Source: Xanthomonas translucens pv. translucens DSM 18974 (GTDB lineage: Bacteria; Pseudomonadota; Gammaproteobacteria; Xanthomonadales; Xanthomonadaceae). Taken from it: DNA of 29,550 nt. The stretch is taken from the NCBI RefSeq assembly GCF_000331775.1, contig NZ_CAPJ01000365.1, positions 1-29,550 on the forward strand, read 5' to 3'. Positions 7,620 through 16,598 of this stretch are shown in pieces. How positions within the stretch are numbered: position 1 is the stretch's first letter; every line of letters starts with the position of its first letter. The position numbers and the translations under genes were made by a program. The notes under the pieces were generated by a model. The model was not told the DNA's origin. It did no database searches and saw only the letters and a list, made by a program, of their open reading frames with translations.

Positions 7620-9830
7620 TCAGTTGGGCTGCAGTTCCCAGGTCTGGTTGGGATTGCCCAGGCAGCCCCACATCTGCACGCGTGCGCCGTTGCTCCTGCC
7701 GCCTTCCGAGTCATCGAGGCACTTGTTGTTGAGGTCGCTACGGATCTGCCCGCGAATCCGCCAGGCTTGCGCGGCGCTTCCATTGCAGGTGGCCATCAGG
7801 ATGGTGTTGCCGTTCGCGCCGGAGGCCCCCCTGGCTTCAAGGCAGTTGCCGCCGTAGCCGACGATCGAGCCATTCGTGCCCAGCGACCATTTCTGGTACT
7901 TGTTCCCCGAACAGTCCCAGAGTTGCACTGCCGTGCCATTGGTCACGCCGCCGCCCATCACGTCGAGGCAGCGTCCGCTGGACACCTGGATGGCGCCGGT
8001 GGCCGGATCGAATTGCCAGGTCTGGTTGCTGCCGCCGAGATTGTCCCAGGTCTGCAGGCGCGCGCCGTTGCCAGATCCCCCGTTGACCACGTCCAGCACC
8101 TTGCCGCCCGTGGCGATGATGGAGGACGAGCGGAAGTTCCAGCGCTGGTTGGACGCGTTCAACCCCTGGTAGAGCTGCACGCCCGCGCCGTTGTTGCTGT
8201 TCGCCCCAGCGATATCCAGCACCTTGTCGGTGCCGTAGTTGCGCAGCGCCCGGCTTTTGCTTTGCCACTGCCATTTCTGCTGGCGCAAGCCGTTGCATCC
8301 CCAGACCTGAATCCGCGCGGTGTTGTCGGTCCTGCCGTCCACCACGTCCAGGCACTTGCCGGAGGGCCCGACGATCTGGCCTGGCGAACTCGAGTCGTCG
8401 AACGGCACCACGGTCGCTCTATATTGAACAACGCGCGGAACGGTCAGCATGAACGCGGTCGCGTTGTCGGCTTCTGCAATCACGCCGCAGGCCTGTCCAT
8501 AGCATCCCTGGATCGCGGGAGTCGAGTAGATGTTGACTTCGCGCTGGCCGTTGACGGGGTAGGCCATCACCGTGTGGAAGCTGCCCACGTCGCTACGGTG
8601 CCCGTAGTTATAGCCGGTTTCTTGCCCGGTTTCGCGTTGGTGATGCGAACCCAGCAGGTGCCCGAGTTCATGTCCAAGCGTCGTCGAGTAGCAGTAGTAG
8701 TTGCCGTCGACGCCATCGGAAACAATCGCGTACGCATAGCGAGAATCGGTGCCTCCATTGACCCAGGCGACGCCGCAACTGTTTTGGCTGGCGCTATTGA
8801 AGCGACGGACCAGTGCGACCAGATCGGCGCCGTCGTTCTCGCGCACCTGGCGAATCGGGCGGAATGCGTCGTTGTAGGCCTGGATCCAGGTCAGTTCGTC
8901 CAGCGCCTGGCTATTGTCGTTGTTGTTGGTATAGCCGACTTCGATGATGCCGACCAGGCGATAGCGCGCCTGCACATTGGCATTGGCGAAGGCCTGGTTC
9001 GCGACCTCGACCAGATTGGTCAGCACCGTCTCTGTGGCCGACTCCCCGCCCCGATATGCCTTGTAGTCCGGCGTATAGCCAAGCACCACGTCGATCGTAT
9101 TGGTGGAGGTGGTGCCGGCGGCGGCATTGACCTTGCCCAAGTTGCTGTAGTTGGGAATGATGCCGGTGGCCGCCGCGCGCGGCGCAGCGTTGGCGCTGGG
9201 CAGCATCTCCCGCGCATCGCCACGCCTGCTCGGCGCCGCCGATCGCACTTCGACTTCGGATGCCGCCATCACATAAGGTTGCCCCTCGACGGTGGAAATC
9301 CGGTAGACCTTGCCGCCGCTGGCGCCGAGCGAACCAAACACCGCGTTCTTGCCGAAGGTGATGACCGATTCCTCACCCACCAGCGCGCCGGGCAAACGCC
9401 CCACCCAGGTCCAGTTGCCGTTCTTGCCTTCCGTGTGGCGGACGTAATCCATCTGCAGCCGGGTGCCGTCGGGCGCGACGATGGTCATCTTGCCCTCCAT
9501 CGTGGCGCGCAACGCATAACGCTCGCTGATGCGCGCAGGAAAGAGCTCGAATGGACCTTCCTTGGTTGGCGTGGCGTGGCCGACATAGGTGACCAGCGTG
9601 CCGTTGTCCGGTGCATCGAAGTAAGGGGAGGTGCCTGGGGCGAGCTGCGGCGAGGCGCCATTGGCAGCGTTGCGTGCAAGCGCGGTTTTGACCGGGGCTT
9701 GGCCCTGCGCGGCGGCTTGGCCGGCGTTGGATGCGGCATGAGAGGCCCCGCTCTTCGAGACGCAACCTCCAAGCCAGACGCCGGCCGCCACGGCGACGCA
9801 GGATGCCAAAATGATGCCTCTGTTATACAT
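7620..9830 (-). CDS. Metzincin-type zinc metalloprotease lipoprotein with two C-terminal ricin-type lectin domains
   Basis: A 736-residue exported protease. The start at 9830 has AAGGAG about 10 nt upstream and opens a signal peptide ending in LGGC, a lipobox, so the mature protein is probably a lipoprotein. A propeptide-like region of about 230 residues follows. The catalytic domain has HELGHLLGSHH (H387, E388, H391, G394, H397), matching HExxHxxGxxH, with a Met-turn HTVMAYP around M422: a reprolysin-like (M12) metzincin. From about residue 470 to the end lie six QxW-type repeats (QQKW, NQRW, NQTW, YQKW, AQAW, NQTW), enough for two beta-trefoil ricin B lectin domains. Secretion to the surface and binding of plant or glycoprotein sugars is inferred. 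The gene stands alone, flanked by a palindromic repeat and a pseudogene. Confidence 0.9.
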   Translation of the reverse strand: MYNRGIILASCVAVAAGVWLGGCVSKSGASHAASNAGQAAAQGQAPVKTALARNAANGASPQLAPGTSPYFDAPDNGTLVTYVGHATPTKEGPFELFPARISERYALRATMEGKMTIVAPDGTRLQMDYVRHTEGKNGNWTWVGRLPGALVGEESVITFGKNAVFGSLGASGGKVYRISTVEGQPYVMAASEVEVRSAAPSRRGDAREMLPSANAAPRAAATGIIPNYSNLGKVNAAAGTTSTNTIDVVLGYTPDYKAYRGGESATETVLTNLVEVANQAFANANVQARYRLVGIIEVGYTNNNDNSQALDELTWIQAYNDAFRPIRQVRENDGADLVALVRRFNSASQNSCGVAWVNGGTDSRYAYAIVSDGVDGNYYCYSTTLGHELGHLLGSHHQRETGQETGYNYGHRSDVGSFHTVMAYPVNGQREVNIYSTPAIQGCYGQACGVIAEADNATAFMLTVPRVVQYRATVVPFDDSSSPGQIVGPSGKCLDVVDGRTDNTARIQVWGCNGLRQQKWQWQSKSRALRNYGTDKVLDIAGANSNNGAGVQLYQGLNASNQRWNFRSSSIIATGGKVLDVVNGGSGNGARLQTWDNLGGSNQTWQFDPATGAIQVSSGRCLDVMGGGVTNGTAVQLWDCSGNKYQKWSLGTNGSIVGYGGNCLEARGASGANGNTILMATCNGSAAQAWRIRGQIRSDLNNKCLDDSEGGRSNGARVQMWGCLGNPNQTWELQPN

Positions 9831-10235
9831 GCAGCGCTTCTCCTTGATGACTGCGCAGACCTGCGTTTCGATCCTGTTTCCGTCGTCCGCCGCCAGTCGA
9901 TAGGCCGGCTGGCCCTGGACCGCATCCGGATTGAAAATTGCTTGGCGCGTCAGTTGATGCGTGGGATTGAATTTTCCATGGGCCTGCTCTGCCACTCCCG
10001 CGGCTATCGCGATGCCATGCAGCGATTGTTCGATGCATGCACAGATGGCGCCGGTTTTTTCGCCGTTGCTACATCGAGTGGACGCAGCAATGGACTACTC
10101 TGCGTTAACGACCGGCAGTGCGCTTTCTTGAAGCAGCTGGGCGAGAATGTCGCCTTGGTCGTTCGAACCGTGACGCTTTGCCGTTTCGCGGGCGTGCGGC
10201 TGTCTGCGCTGGTGCATGCGGCTGAGGCGGCGCCC
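9831..10235. other. Upstream region of the metalloprotease gene, no gene found
   Basis: About 400 bp without a supported gene. On the minus strand this is the metalloprotease leader. An in-frame extension to 9995 exists but has no signal peptide before the lipoprotein start, so I take it as non-coding. A and T content is locally higher than in neighbouring genes (around 9930-9980 and 10050-10110), consistent with a promoter region. I could not fix a -35/-10 pair. Confidence 0.5.
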
Positions 10236-10714
10236 ATGTGCGCCGCGAACGCCGCGGCCGGTCCGTTGCCGCAGGTCCTGTTGCTGCATGGGATCTGGAA
10301 CGACCGCGCCAGGCTCGGGCCGCTGGCCTGGCGGCTGTGCCGCGATGGCTTTCGTGTCGCCCGCTTCGGCTATTGACCGCATTCGGCGGCGCCGAGGCGG
10401 CGCTGGCTTGGCACAGCCTGGGCGGGCTGATCGCGCCGCATGCCTTGCGCCAGGCGCCGCAGCTGCCGGTGACCCGTGTGGTCTGCCTGGGCATGCCGCT
10501 GGCCGGCAGCGCGGCGGCGCAGTCGCTGTTGCGACGCGGCCTTGGCATCGCTCCGGGGCGTAGCGCGGCCTTGCTGCAGAAGGATCTCGGCCACTGGGAC
10601 GGGCGCGCCGCAGTCGGCATGGTGGCTGCCAGCGTCGCCGATGCGGGCGCGGCGGCGCAATCGAGTAAAATCCACCGCTTGTCCTTACTGATGTCCGGAA
10701 CGCCCCATGGGTAG
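10236..10714 (+). pseudogene. Decayed alpha/beta-hydrolase (lipase/esterase-like) gene
   Basis: Two frames together spell a hydrolase. The first, from ATG 10236, reads QVLLLHGIWNDRARLGPLAW and on to FGY, then hits TGA at 10374-10376. The second frame picks up with AFGGAEAAL, then WHSLGGLIA (the nucleophile elbow, whose usual first Gly is replaced by Trp), then VVCLGMPLAGSAAA and GRSAALLQKDLG. The stretch normally linking FGGAEAA to GHSLGG is mostly missing, so there is an internal deletion plus a frameshift. The family's C-terminal part with the catalytic Asp and His is also absent, because the reading frame runs into the yebC start at 10707. The gene is therefore non-functional. The upstream limit of the remnant is uncertain. 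Confidence 0.8.
10666..10671 (+). promoter_or_regulatory. Candidate -10 box for yebC-ruvC
   Basis: TAAAAT, a 5/6 match to the -10 consensus, lies 35 nt upstream of the yebC ATG inside the pseudogene remnant. No good -35 is seen 16-18 bp before it. Confidence 0.35.
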
Positions 10715-11438
10715 AGGCCCCTCGATCGAAGCCCGCAAGAACGCATCCGATGCGAAGCGCGGCAAGATTTTCACCAAGATCATCCGCGAGATCGGCGTCG
10801 CCGCGCGCGCCGGCGGCGGCGACCCGTCCAACAACCCGCGCCTGCGCGTGGCGATGGACAAGGGCCTGGCCTCGAACATGTCCAAGGACGTGATCGAGCG
10901 CGCGATCAAGAAGGCCACCGGCGAGCTGGAAGGGGTGGAGTACGAGGAGATCCGCTACGAGGGCTATGCCCTGGGCGGGGTCGCGGTGATCGTCGATTGC
11001 CTGACCGACAACCGCGTGCGCACCGTGGCCGACGTGCGCCACGCGTTCAGCAAGTGCGGCGGCAACATGGGCACCGAAGGCTCGGTGGCGTTCATGTTCA
11101 AGCGCCTGGGCGTGCTCAGCTTCGCCGCCGGTGCTGACGAGGAAGCGATCACCGAAGCGGCGATCGAGGCCGGCGCCGACGACATCGTGGTCTATCCGGA
11201 GGACGGCGCGATCGACGTGCTGACCTCGGCGGACGCGTTCCACGCGGTCAAGGACGCGATGCAGGTGGCCGGCCTGGTCGCCGACCATGCCGAGATCAGC
11301 TTCCGCGCCGACAACGACATCGCCGTGGAAGGCGACACCGCGCTGCAGGTGCGCAAGCTGCTGGACATGCTGGAAGACCTGGATGATGTGCAGGCGGTGT
11401 ATTCCAATGCCGATCAGTCCGCGTTGAGTGGCGGCTGA
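10707..11438 (+). CDS. yebC: YebC/TACO1 family protein
   Basis: A 243-residue member of the YebC/TACO1/PmpR family, at the standard length with the canonical start [12 protein letters not shown] and the block [18 protein letters not shown]. The central [14 protein letters not shown] segment is also conserved. Members have been described as DNA-binding regulators and, more recently, as ribosome-associated factors that ease translation of difficult sequences such as proline runs. Sequence alone does not choose between these. It is cytoplasmic. Placement just before ruvC is widespread. A heptamer array begins 13 nt after its stop. The ribosome-binding site is weak (GGAA). Confidence 0.97.
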   Translation: MGRGPSIEARKNASDAKRGKIFTKIIREIGVAARAGGGDPSNNPRLRVAMDKGLASNMSKDVIERAIKKATGELEGVEYEEIRYEGYALGGVAVIVDCLTDNRVRTVADVRHAFSKCGGNMGTEGSVAFMFKRLGVLSFAAGADEEAITEAAIEAGADDIVVYPEDGAIDVLTSADAFHAVKDAMQVAGLVADHAEISFRADNDIAVEGDTALQVRKLLDMLEDLDDVQAVYSNADQSALSGG

Positions 11439-11451
11439 GGTGGTGACGGCC

Positions 11452-11607
11452 GGGACTCGGGACTCGGGACTCGGGACTCGGAACGGCGAGTCGACGGGGC
11501 CTGATGGATCGCTGGCGCCCCGGGGCGTACCCGCTCAAACCGTCCGCGTCCCCAGCCCTTCGCGTCCCGAGTGCCGAGTCCCGAGTCCCGGCAGCGTCCC
11601 GAGTCCC
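11452..11607. repeat. Paired heptamer element A (yebC-ruvC gap)
   Basis: The left arm is four perfect GGGACTC units (11452-11479). The right arm is a set of inverse units at 11562-11589 (GCGTCCC, GAGTGCC, GAGTCCC, GAGTCCC) and 11596-11607 (partial unit, then GAGTCCC). The arms are complementary and separated by about 80 bp. The right arm ends 6 nt before the ruvC GTG. The left arm fits the four-run G3 pattern of a G-quadruplex. Confidence 0.95.
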
Positions 11608-11613
11608 GCCAGA

Positions 11614-12132
11614 GTGCGCATCCTCGGCATCGATCCGGGTTCGCAGCGCACCGGCGTGGGCATCATCGACATCGACGGCAGCGGCCGCACCACCCATGTC
11701 TACCATGCGCCGTTGCTGCTGCTCGGCGAAGGCGACTTCTCGCAGCGGCTCAAGCGGCTGCTGCACGGGCTGGGCGCGCTGATCGAGCAATACCAGCCGC
11801 AGGAAGTGGCGATCGAGCGGGTGTTCATGGGCAAGAGCGCCGACGCGGCGCTGAAGCTTGGCCACGCGCGCGGCGCGGCGATCTGCGCGGTGGTGCTGCG
11901 CGACCTGCCGGTGCACGAGTACGCGGCCAAGGAGATCAAGCTGGCGATCGTCGGCAAGGGTGCCGCCGAGAAGCAGCAGGTGCAACATATGGTCGGTCTG
12001 ATGTTGAGTCTGACCGGAAAACTGCAGGCCGACGCCGCCGACGCGCTGGCGGTGGCCATCACCCATGCTCACGTGCGCGCGACCGCGCAGCGCCTGGGCG
12101 TCAGTACGCAGCAGGCTTGGAGCAGGAAATGA
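11614..12132 (+). CDS. ruvC: Crossover junction endodeoxyribonuclease RuvC
   Basis: The Holliday-junction resolvase, which cuts four-way DNA junctions symmetrically with RuvAB. From the GTG at 11614 the protein has 172 residues, the E. coli length, and starts (M)RILGIDPGS. The four catalytic acidic residues are in place: D7, E68, D140 and D143 (the last two in [10 protein letters not shown]). An in-frame extension upstream to 11428 exists but would translate the heptamer repeats, and no family member has such a segment, so I reject it. No Shine-Dalgarno sequence precedes the GTG; the C-rich arm of element A ends 6 nt upstream. Coupling with yebC is blocked by the 175-nt gap. Confidence 0.96.
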   Translation: MRILGIDPGSQRTGVGIIDIDGSGRTTHVYHAPLLLLGEGDFSQRLKRLLHGLGALIEQYQPQEVAIERVFMGKSADAALKLGHARGAAICAVVLRDLPVHEYAAKEIKLAIVGKGAAEKQQVQHMVGLMLSLTGKLQADAADALAVAITHAHVRATAQRLGVSTQQAWSRK

Positions 12133-12143
12133 TGAAATGTATC

Positions 12144-12281
12144 GGGACTCGGGACTCGGGACTCGGACCTCGGAACCGCGGATTGTCGCGTTCCGAGGCA
12201 TCGCCGCCGTGCCGGGTCGTGTCCGTCCATCCCCATCGTGCCGCCAGCCCTTCGAGTCCCGAGTCCCAAGTCCCGAGTCCC
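12144..12281. repeat. Paired heptamer element B (ruvC-ruvA gap)
   Basis: The left arm is three GGGACTC units (12144-12164) plus a degenerate fourth. The right arm is GAGTCCC, GAGTCCC, AAGTCCC, GAGTCCC (12254-12281). Between them lies a second hairpin, CTCGGAACCGCG (12169-12180) against CGCGTTCCGAG (12187-12197). The right arm is followed at once by the ruvA ribosome-binding site AAGGAG. Confidence 0.95.
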
Positions 12282-12295
12282 GAAGGAGCGCTCCA

Positions 12296-12880
12296 GTGAT
12301 CGGCCGTCTGCGCGGCATCCTCGCCTACAAGCAGCCGCCGTGGCTGGTGATCGACGTGGGTGGGGTCGGCTATGAACTGGAGGCGCCGATGAGCACCTTC
12401 TACGATCTGCCCGACGTCGGCCGCGACGTGATCCTGTTTACCCACTACGCGCAGAAGGAGGACAGCGTGTCGCTGTACGGCTTCCTGCGCGAGGGCGAGC
12501 GGCGCCTGTTCCGCGACGTGCAGCGGGTCACCGGGATCGGCGCCAAGATCGCGCTGGCGGTGCTGTCCGGGGTCAGCGTGGACGAGTTCGCGCGGATGGT
12601 CACCAGCGCCGACGTCACTGCGCTGACCCGCATCCCCGGCATTGGCAAGAAGACCGCCGAGCGTATGGTGGTGGAGCTGCGCGACCGCGCTGCGGACTTC
12701 AGCGGCGGCGCGCCGGTCAGCGGCCAGCTCGGCACCGATGCGGTGTCCGAGGCCACCGTGGCGCTGCAGCAGCTCGGCTACAAGCCGGCCGAGGCGGCGA
12801 AGATGGCGCGCGACGCCGCAGCCGACGGCGACGAGGTCGCCAGCGTCATCCGCAAGGCCTTGCAGGCCGCGTTGCGCTGA
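12296..12880 (+). CDS. ruvA: Holliday junction branch migration protein RuvA
   Basis: The junction-binding subunit of the RuvAB branch-migration motor, 194 residues. The N-terminal OB-fold begins [27 protein letters not shown] (initiator GTG). Two helix-hairpin-helix motifs follow, [16 protein letters not shown] and [20 protein letters not shown]. The C-terminal RuvB-contacting domain is [23 protein letters not shown] at 12296 is chosen because AAGGAG lies at 12283-12288. The longer in-frame start at 12065 would read through ruvC and the repeat element. Kup follows after 52 bp, so ruvA and ruvB are not adjacent. Confidence 0.97.
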   Translation: MIGRLRGILAYKQPPWLVIDVGGVGYELEAPMSTFYDLPDVGRDVILFTHYAQKEDSVSLYGFLREGERRLFRDVQRVTGIGAKIALAVLSGVSVDEFARMVTSADVTALTRIPGIGKKTAERMVVELRDRAADFSGGAPVSGQLGTDAVSEATVALQQLGYKPAEAAKMARDAAADGDEVASVIRKALQAALR

Positions 12881-12932
12881 CCGCGCGCCGTACCTTCTTC
12901 TTCACGCCTCGCGGCGCTAACCTGACTTCGGC

Positions 12933-14852
12933 ATGTCCTCGAACCACACTCCTACTCCAGCCCCCTGCGACGGCAACGACGCCGCGCACGGCAAGACCGG
13001 TTTCGCCGTGGTACTGGGCGCCATCGGCGTCGTCTTCGGCGACATCGGCACCAGTCCGCTGTATACCTTGAAGGAAGCGTTCTCGCCGCATTACGGCCTG
13101 ACCCCGGACCACGACACGGTGCTGGGCATCCTGTCGCTGGTGTTCTGGGCCTTGATGATCGTGGTGACGCTCAAGTACGTGGCGATCATCATGCGCGCCG
13201 ACAACGATGGCGAGGGCGGCATCATGGCGCTGACCGCGCTGGCGCAGCGCACGCTGCCCGGCGGCTCGCGTTCGGTATACGTGGTCGGCATCCTGGGCAT
13301 TTTCGGCGCCTCGTTGTTTTTCGGCGACGGGGTGATCACCCCGGCCATTTCGGTGTTGTCGGCGGTAGAGGGCCTGGAAGTGGCGGCGCCGCGGCTGCAC
13401 AGCTTCGTCGTGCCGATCACGGTGATGGTGCTGGTGATGCTGTTCGTGGCGCAGCGCTTCGGCACCGAGCGGGTCGGCAAGGCGTTCGGTCCGATCACGG
13501 TGCTGTGGTTCCTGGCGCTGGGCGCGATCGGCGTCTACAACCTGACCAAGGCGCCGGAGGTGCTGCACGCACTCAATCCGTGGTGGGGCGTGCGCTTCTT
13601 CGCCGAGCACAACTGGCACGCGGTGTTCGTCCTCGGCGCGGTGGTGCTGGCGGTCACTGGCGGCGAAGCGCTGTATGCGGACATGGGCCATTTCGGCGCC
13701 AAGGCGATCCGCTATTCGTGGAATTTCCTGGTGCTGCCGATGCTGACCCTGACCTACCTGGGTCAGGGGGCATTGATGCTGCGCGACCCGGCGGCGGTGC
13801 GCAATCCGTTCTACGAATCGGTGCCGGAGTGGGGCCTGTACCCGATGATCGTGCTGGCCACCGCGGCCACCGTGATCGCCTCGCAGGCGGTGATCACCGG
13901 CGCCTACTCGGTGGCCAGTCAGGCGATCCAGCTCGGCTACATCCCGCGCATGCACATCCGCCACACCTCCGATTCGACGATCGGCCAGATCTACATTCCC
14001 GGGGTCAACTGGATGCTGCTGGCGCTGGTCATCATGGCCGTGCTGGGCTTTGGCAATTCCACCGCCCTGGCCACCGCCTACGGCGTTTCGGTCACCGGCA
14101 CCATGCTCATCACCACCGTGCTGATGGTCATCTACGCGCGCGCCAATCCGCGCGTGCCCAGGGTCCTGCTGTGGATGATGGCGGTAGTGTTCGTGGCGGT
14201 GGACTGCGCGTTCTTCTACGCCAATATCATCAAGTTCATGGATGGCGCCTGGTTCCCGCTGCTGTTGGGGTTGATCCTGTTCACCCTGATGCGCACCTGG
14301 CGTCGCGGTCGCAAGCTGCTGCAGGGCGAGATCCGCAAGGACGGCATCAAGCTCGATACCTTTCTTCCCGGGCTGATGCTGGCGCCGCCGGTGCGTGTGC
14401 CGGGGACCGCGGTGTTCCTGACCGCCGATCCGCTGGTGGTGCCGCACGCGCTGATGCACAACCTCAAGCACAACAAGGTGCTGCACGAGCGCAATGTGTT
14501 CCTGACCGTGGAGACCCTGCCGGTGCCGTACGCCACGGCCAAGCAGCGGCTGAAGATGGACGCCATCGGCGACGAGTTCTACCGGGTGATCGTGCGCTTC
14601 GGCTTCATGGAGACCCCCGACGTGCCGCTGGCGCTGATGCGCTCCTGCGACCAGGGCGGCATCTACTTCGACCCGATGGATACCACCTATTTCGCCAGCC
14701 GCGAGACCATCGTGGCCAGCGCCAACCGCGGCATGCCGATCTGGCGCGACAAGCTGTTCGCGGTCATGCACCGCAACGCCGCCCCGGCCACCGGCTTCTT
14801 CCGCATTCCGGGCAACCGGCTGGTGGAGCTTGGGGCGCAGGTGGAGATCTGA
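12933..14852 (+). CDS. kup: Low-affinity potassium transport system protein Kup
   Basis: A potassium/proton symporter of the KUP/HAK/KT family in the inner membrane, 639 residues, the usual bacterial length. The family signature [19 protein letters not shown] begins near residue 33. About twelve membrane helices run to roughly residue 455, including the [21 protein letters not shown] segment. A cytoplasmic C-terminal domain starts after the basic [13 protein letters not shown] stretch and ends [18 protein letters not shown]. The gene lies between ruvA and ruvB and may be co-transcribed with them. Functional linkage to recombination is not expected; the arrangement seems to be a lineage feature. 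Confidence 0.97.
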   Translation: MSSNHTPTPAPCDGNDAAHGKTGFAVVLGAIGVVFGDIGTSPLYTLKEAFSPHYGLTPDHDTVLGILSLVFWALMIVVTLKYVAIIMRADNDGEGGIMALTALAQRTLPGGSRSVYVVGILGIFGASLFFGDGVITPAISVLSAVEGLEVAAPRLHSFVVPITVMVLVMLFVAQRFGTERVGKAFGPITVLWFLALGAIGVYNLTKAPEVLHALNPWWGVRFFAEHNWHAVFVLGAVVLAVTGGEALYADMGHFGAKAIRYSWNFLVLPMLTLTYLGQGALMLRDPAAVRNPFYESVPEWGLYPMIVLATAATVIASQAVITGAYSVASQAIQLGYIPRMHIRHTSDSTIGQIYIPGVNWMLLALVIMAVLGFGNSTALATAYGVSVTGTMLITTVLMVIYARANPRVPRVLLWMMAVVFVAVDCAFFYANIIKFMDGAWFPLLLGLILFTLMRTWRRGRKLLQGEIRKDGIKLDTFLPGLMLAPPVRVPGTAVFLTADPLVVPHALMHNLKHNKVLHERNVFLTVETLPVPYATAKQRLKMDAIGDEFYRVIVRFGFMETPDVPLALMRSCDQGGIYFDPMDTTYFASRETIVASANRGMPIWRDKLFAVMHRNAAPATGFFRIPGNRLVELGAQVEI

Positions 14853-14860
14853 GTGGGGCC

Positions 14861-15024
14861 GGGACTCGGGTTTCGGGACTCGGGAATCGGAAAAGCGGCA
14901 GTTCGCCTGCCAGTTGCCTACAATAGCCGGATGCCGACCTGCGCCCGCGCCACTGTCCGTTTGCCGATGACCCGCCCGATGGCCGGAGCGTTTACCGAGT
15001 CCCGAGTCCCGAGTCCCGAGTCGC
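14861..15024. repeat. Paired heptamer element C (kup-ruvB gap)
   Basis: The left arm is GGGACTC, GGGTTTC, GGGACTC, GGGAATC (14861-14888). The right arm is three GAGTCCC units and one GAGTCGC (14997-15024), ending 4 nt before the ruvB ATG. The central 108 bp hold a TACAAT (14919-14924) that could be a -10 box for ruvB, without a clear -35. Confidence 0.95.
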
Positions 15025-15028
15025 GCTG

Positions 15029-16066
15029 ATGGACCGCATCATCGCCAGCAGCGCCACCCGCGAAGACGACGCGGTCGAGGCCAGCATCCGTCCCAAGCGC
15101 CTGGCCGACTACCTCGGCCAGCAGCCGGTGCGCGAGCAGTTGTCGATCTATATCGAAGCGGCCAAGGCGCGCGGCGAGGCGCTGGACCATGTGCTGATCT
15201 TCGGGCCGCCGGGCCTGGGCAAGACCACGCTCAGCCATGTCATCGCCAACGAACTGGGGGTCAACCTGCGAGTCACCTCCGGCCCGGTGATCGAGAAGGC
15301 CGGCGATCTGGCCGCGCTGCTGACCAACCTGCAGCCGCACGACGTGCTGTTCGTGGACGAGATCCACCGCCTGTCGCCGGTGGTCGAGGAAGTGCTGTAT
15401 CCGGCGATGGAAGACTTCCAGATCGACATCATGATCGGCGAGGGTCCGGCCGCGCGCTCGATCAAGATCGACCTGCCGCCGTTCACCCTGATCGGCGCCA
15501 CCACCCGCGCCGGCCTGCTGACCGCGCCGCTGCGCGACCGCTTCGGCATCGTGCAGCGCCTGGCGTTCTATACCCCCGAAGAGCTGGGCAGGATCGTGCG
15601 TCGTTCCGCCGGCATCCTCGGCATCGCCTGCGACGCCGACGGCTGCGCCGAGATCGCGCGGCGTGCGCGCGGCACCCCGCGCATCGCCAACCGGCTGCTG
15701 CGGCGGGTCCGCGATTTCGCCCAGGTCCGCGCCAGCGGCCACATCGACCTGGACGTGGCGCAGGCGGCGATGCAGATGCTCGGGGTCGATCCGGAAGGCT
15801 TCGACGACCTGGATCGGCGCCTGCTGCGCACCATCATCGATTACTTCGACGGCGGCCCGGTCGGGGTCGAGTCGCTGGCCGCCTCGTTGTCGGAAGAGCG
15901 CGGCACCCTGGAAGACGTGATCGAGCCCTACCTGATCCAGCAGGGCTACCTGATCCGCACCGCGCGCGGGCGCATGGCGACCAACAAGGCCTATCTGCAC
16001 CTGGGGTTGCCGCCGCCGCGGGACCGGGGACCGGGGACCGGGGACCGGGGAGAGTCGCTGTTTTGA
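15029..16066 (+). CDS. ruvB: Holliday junction branch migration ATPase RuvB
   Basis: The AAA+ motor that drives branch migration with RuvA. Walker A is GPPGLGKT (59-66) and Walker B is FVDEIH around D110/E111. Sensor and arginine-finger regions are seen in [18 protein letters not shown]. The winged-helix domain ends near [10 protein letters not shown]. At 345 residues it is slightly longer than E. coli RuvB (336). The last residues ([18 protein letters not shown]) are encoded by the GGGACCG array, so the repeat has been absorbed into the C-terminus. The ATG at 15029 has no Shine-Dalgarno sequence, the GAGTCCC array running up to 4 nt from it. Confidence 0.98.
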   Translation: MDRIIASSATREDDAVEASIRPKRLADYLGQQPVREQLSIYIEAAKARGEALDHVLIFGPPGLGKTTLSHVIANELGVNLRVTSGPVIEKAGDLAALLTNLQPHDVLFVDEIHRLSPVVEEVLYPAMEDFQIDIMIGEGPAARSIKIDLPPFTLIGATTRAGLLTAPLRDRFGIVQRLAFYTPEELGRIVRRSAGILGIACDADGCAEIARRARGTPRIANRLLRRVRDFAQVRASGHIDLDVAQAAMQMLGVDPEGFDDLDRRLLRTIIDYFDGGPVGVESLAASLSEERGTLEDVIEPYLIQQGYLIRTARGRMATNKAYLHLGLPPPRDRGPGTGDRGESLF

Positions 16067-16161
16067 CGACGATGGCAATGTCGCGCCGCACCGCTATGGC
16101 GCATGCGAACACAAGGAGCAGGCCATGACCCCCGGTTCCCCGGTCCCCGGTCCCCAGTCCC
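16020..16161. repeat. Paired heptamer element D, with both arms inside coding regions (ruvB 3' end and ybgC 5' end)
   Basis: The left arm is four perfect GGGACCG units (16020-16047), read as GGGG runs with 3-nt loops. The right arm is CCCCGGT (16130-16136), one extra T, CCCCGGT (16138-16144), CCCCGGT (16145-16151) and CCCCAGT (16152-16158). The arms use a different heptamer from the other elements, yet match each other. The left arm encodes the RuvB tail; the right arm encodes YbgC residues 3-12. Confidence 0.95.
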
Positions 16162-16598
16162 GCCGGCTATTCAGTTGGCCGACACGCATCTACTGGGAAG
16201 ATACCGACGCCGGTGGCGTGGTCTACCATGCACGCTACGTCGCCTTTCTGGAGCGGGCGCGCACGGAGTGGCTGCGCGCGCTGGGCTACGGACAGAAGCG
16301 CCTGCGCCTGCAGCACGATCTGGTGTTCGCGGTGCGCGCGATGCAGCTCGACTTCCTGCGCCCGGCTCACCTGGACGATACGCTGCAGGTCGGTGTCGCG
16401 CTGTCGCAATGCAAGCGCGCCAGCCTGCTGTTCGCGCAGTCGATCCACCGCGACGGCGAGTTGCTGTTGCGCGCGCAGGTGAAGGTGGCGGCGCTGGGCG
16501 CCGGCAACTTCCGCCCGCGCGGCATCGACGACGCGTTGTACGACCAATTGAAAGCTCTCGAAATCACTGAAACCGAATTACTGAGGAACGACGGATGA
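16125..16598 (+). CDS. ybgC: Tol-Pal system-associated acyl-CoA thioesterase YbgC
   Basis: A hotdog-fold thioesterase of the Tol-Pal cluster, 157 residues. The catalytic motif EDTDAGGVVYHARY places the active Asp at D28. Compared with E. coli YbgC (134 residues, Asp18) the body aligns from LFSWP with an offset of ten. The extra N-terminal residues (MTPGSPVPGPQSRR) are encoded by the CCCCGGT heptamer array. The ATG at 16125 is well supported: AAGGAG at 16113-16118. There is no alternative in-frame start between the array and the conserved body. A gain or loss of one 7-bp unit would therefore abolish the protein. The stop overlaps the tolQ start (ATGA). Confidence 0.95.
   Translation: MTPGSPVPGPQSRRLFSWPTRIYWEDTDAGGVVYHARYVAFLERARTEWLRALGYGQKRLRLQHDLVFAVRAMQLDFLRPAHLDDTLQVGVALSQCKRASLLFAQSIHRDGELLLRAQVKVAALGAGNFRPRGIDDALYDQLKALEITETELLRNDG

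Noticed and set aside
7509..10376. 955-codon plus-strand open frame across the metalloprotease gene
   Set aside because: It is antisense to a protein with clear catalytic and lectin motifs, and its translation has no domain. Only its last stretch from 10236 is real hydrolase sequence.
11452..11607. Heptamer arrays as a CRISPR array
   Set aside because: Units are 7 bp with no spacers and there are no cas genes.
11428..11613. N-terminal extension of RuvC
   Set aside because: It would translate the heptamer element; no RuvC has such a segment and the GTG at 11614 gives the exact family length.
12846..14771. 641-codon minus-strand frame over kup
   Set aside because: Antisense of a conserved transporter; low-complexity translation.
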